This document shows, piece by piece, positions 63,880 through 64,000 of a DNA stretch of 64,000 nt. This DNA comes from an uncultured Bacteroidales bacterium (GTDB taxonomy: Bacteria; Bacteroidota; Bacteroidia; Bacteroidales; UBA932). Where the stretch lies: NCBI GenBank assembly GCA_945874155.1, contig CAMCFO010000004.1:37312-101311 (forward strand). Reading direction: 5' to 3'. A program made the position numbers and the translations under genes. The stretch's first letter is position 1. The number at the start of each line of letters is the position of its first letter. The notes beneath the pieces were generated by a model. It saw only the letters and a program-made list of their open reading frames with translations, searched no databases and was not told the DNA's origin.

Positions 63880-64000
63880 CTATTACCTTTTTCAGAAGTG
63901 ATAAATAAATTTATAAGATTTTTTCAGCAAAAATTTCTGATAAAAAACAATAGTTCGTTAAAAATTCAATAAGTTACGCGGCCCTGGCCGTGAATAAAAC

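Noticed and set aside
1..64000. CRISPR array, rRNA operon, riboswitch or phage genes
   Set aside because: No regularly spaced identical repeats, no rRNA sequence, no recognised aptamer core and no phage structural genes were seen.

Overview
The window looks like a chromosome segment of a gut-type Bacteroidales bacterium. The evidence is the TAnnTTTG-type -7 promoter boxes, the near absence of Shine-Dalgarno sequences, the SusC/SusD proteins, an ExbB/ExbD cluster with two ExbD genes, a Bacteroidetes 'putative porin', a short lysine-type phosphoglycerate dehydrogenase and STN-domain TonB-dependent signalling. I cannot name the genus.

Layout. Bases 1-45,372 are a dense housekeeping backbone. 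It holds a nucleotidyltransferase fragment, a CPBP protease, NAD salvage (pncB-pncA), a large porin, an MltF-like lytic transglycosylase, an FtsX-type permease, a TonB-like protein, uridine kinase, AsnS, alkaline phosphatase and the ExbB/X/ExbD/ExbD cluster. These are followed by asparaginase, TatD, DprA, QueA, a NUDIX hydrolase, an rRNA methyltransferase, a C-terminal processing protease, dCMP deaminase, acyl-CoA ligases, RidA, tRNA-Arg(CCT), L32/YceD, BipA and tRNA-Leu(CAG). Then come a glycerol-1-phosphate dehydrogenase-like protein beside DUF1015-SerA-SerC, MiaA, a ROK kinase, an MFS transporter, a deoxynucleoside kinase and a metallo-beta-lactamase-fold (MBL) hydrolase.

Bases 45,373 to about 63,558 are an 18-kb genomic island. 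It is bounded by a second, 5'-truncated copy of the 3' end of the MBL gene; an 89-bp core in the two copies differs at one base. The island differs sharply in composition: by eye I count 13 CATG tetramers in the 45 kb to its left and about 89 inside it. Its payload is a polysaccharide utilization locus (PUL) under an ECF sigma/FecR-type anti-sigma pair. It encodes a GH43-like lipoprotein, an STN-domain SusC transducer, SusD, two modular SusE/F-like glycan-binding lipoproteins with a 52-codon ORF between them, a clan GH-D-like glycosidase, a GH3 beta-glycosidase and a large unrecognised helical-barrel enzyme with an in-frame TAG near its 3' end. Both margins carry gene debris: a decayed Xaa-Pro aminopeptidase on the left and a HemW-like C-terminal fragment on the right.

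How the island would work. SusC/SusD and the surface binding lipoproteins would capture and import a glycan. Occupancy of SusC would be reported by its STN domain to FecR, which would release the sigma factor to transcribe the locus. The GH43, GH-D-like, GH3 and barrel enzymes would degrade the glycan. The substrate cannot be read from sequence alone. No integrase, transposase, rRNA or CRISPR array is visible in the window.
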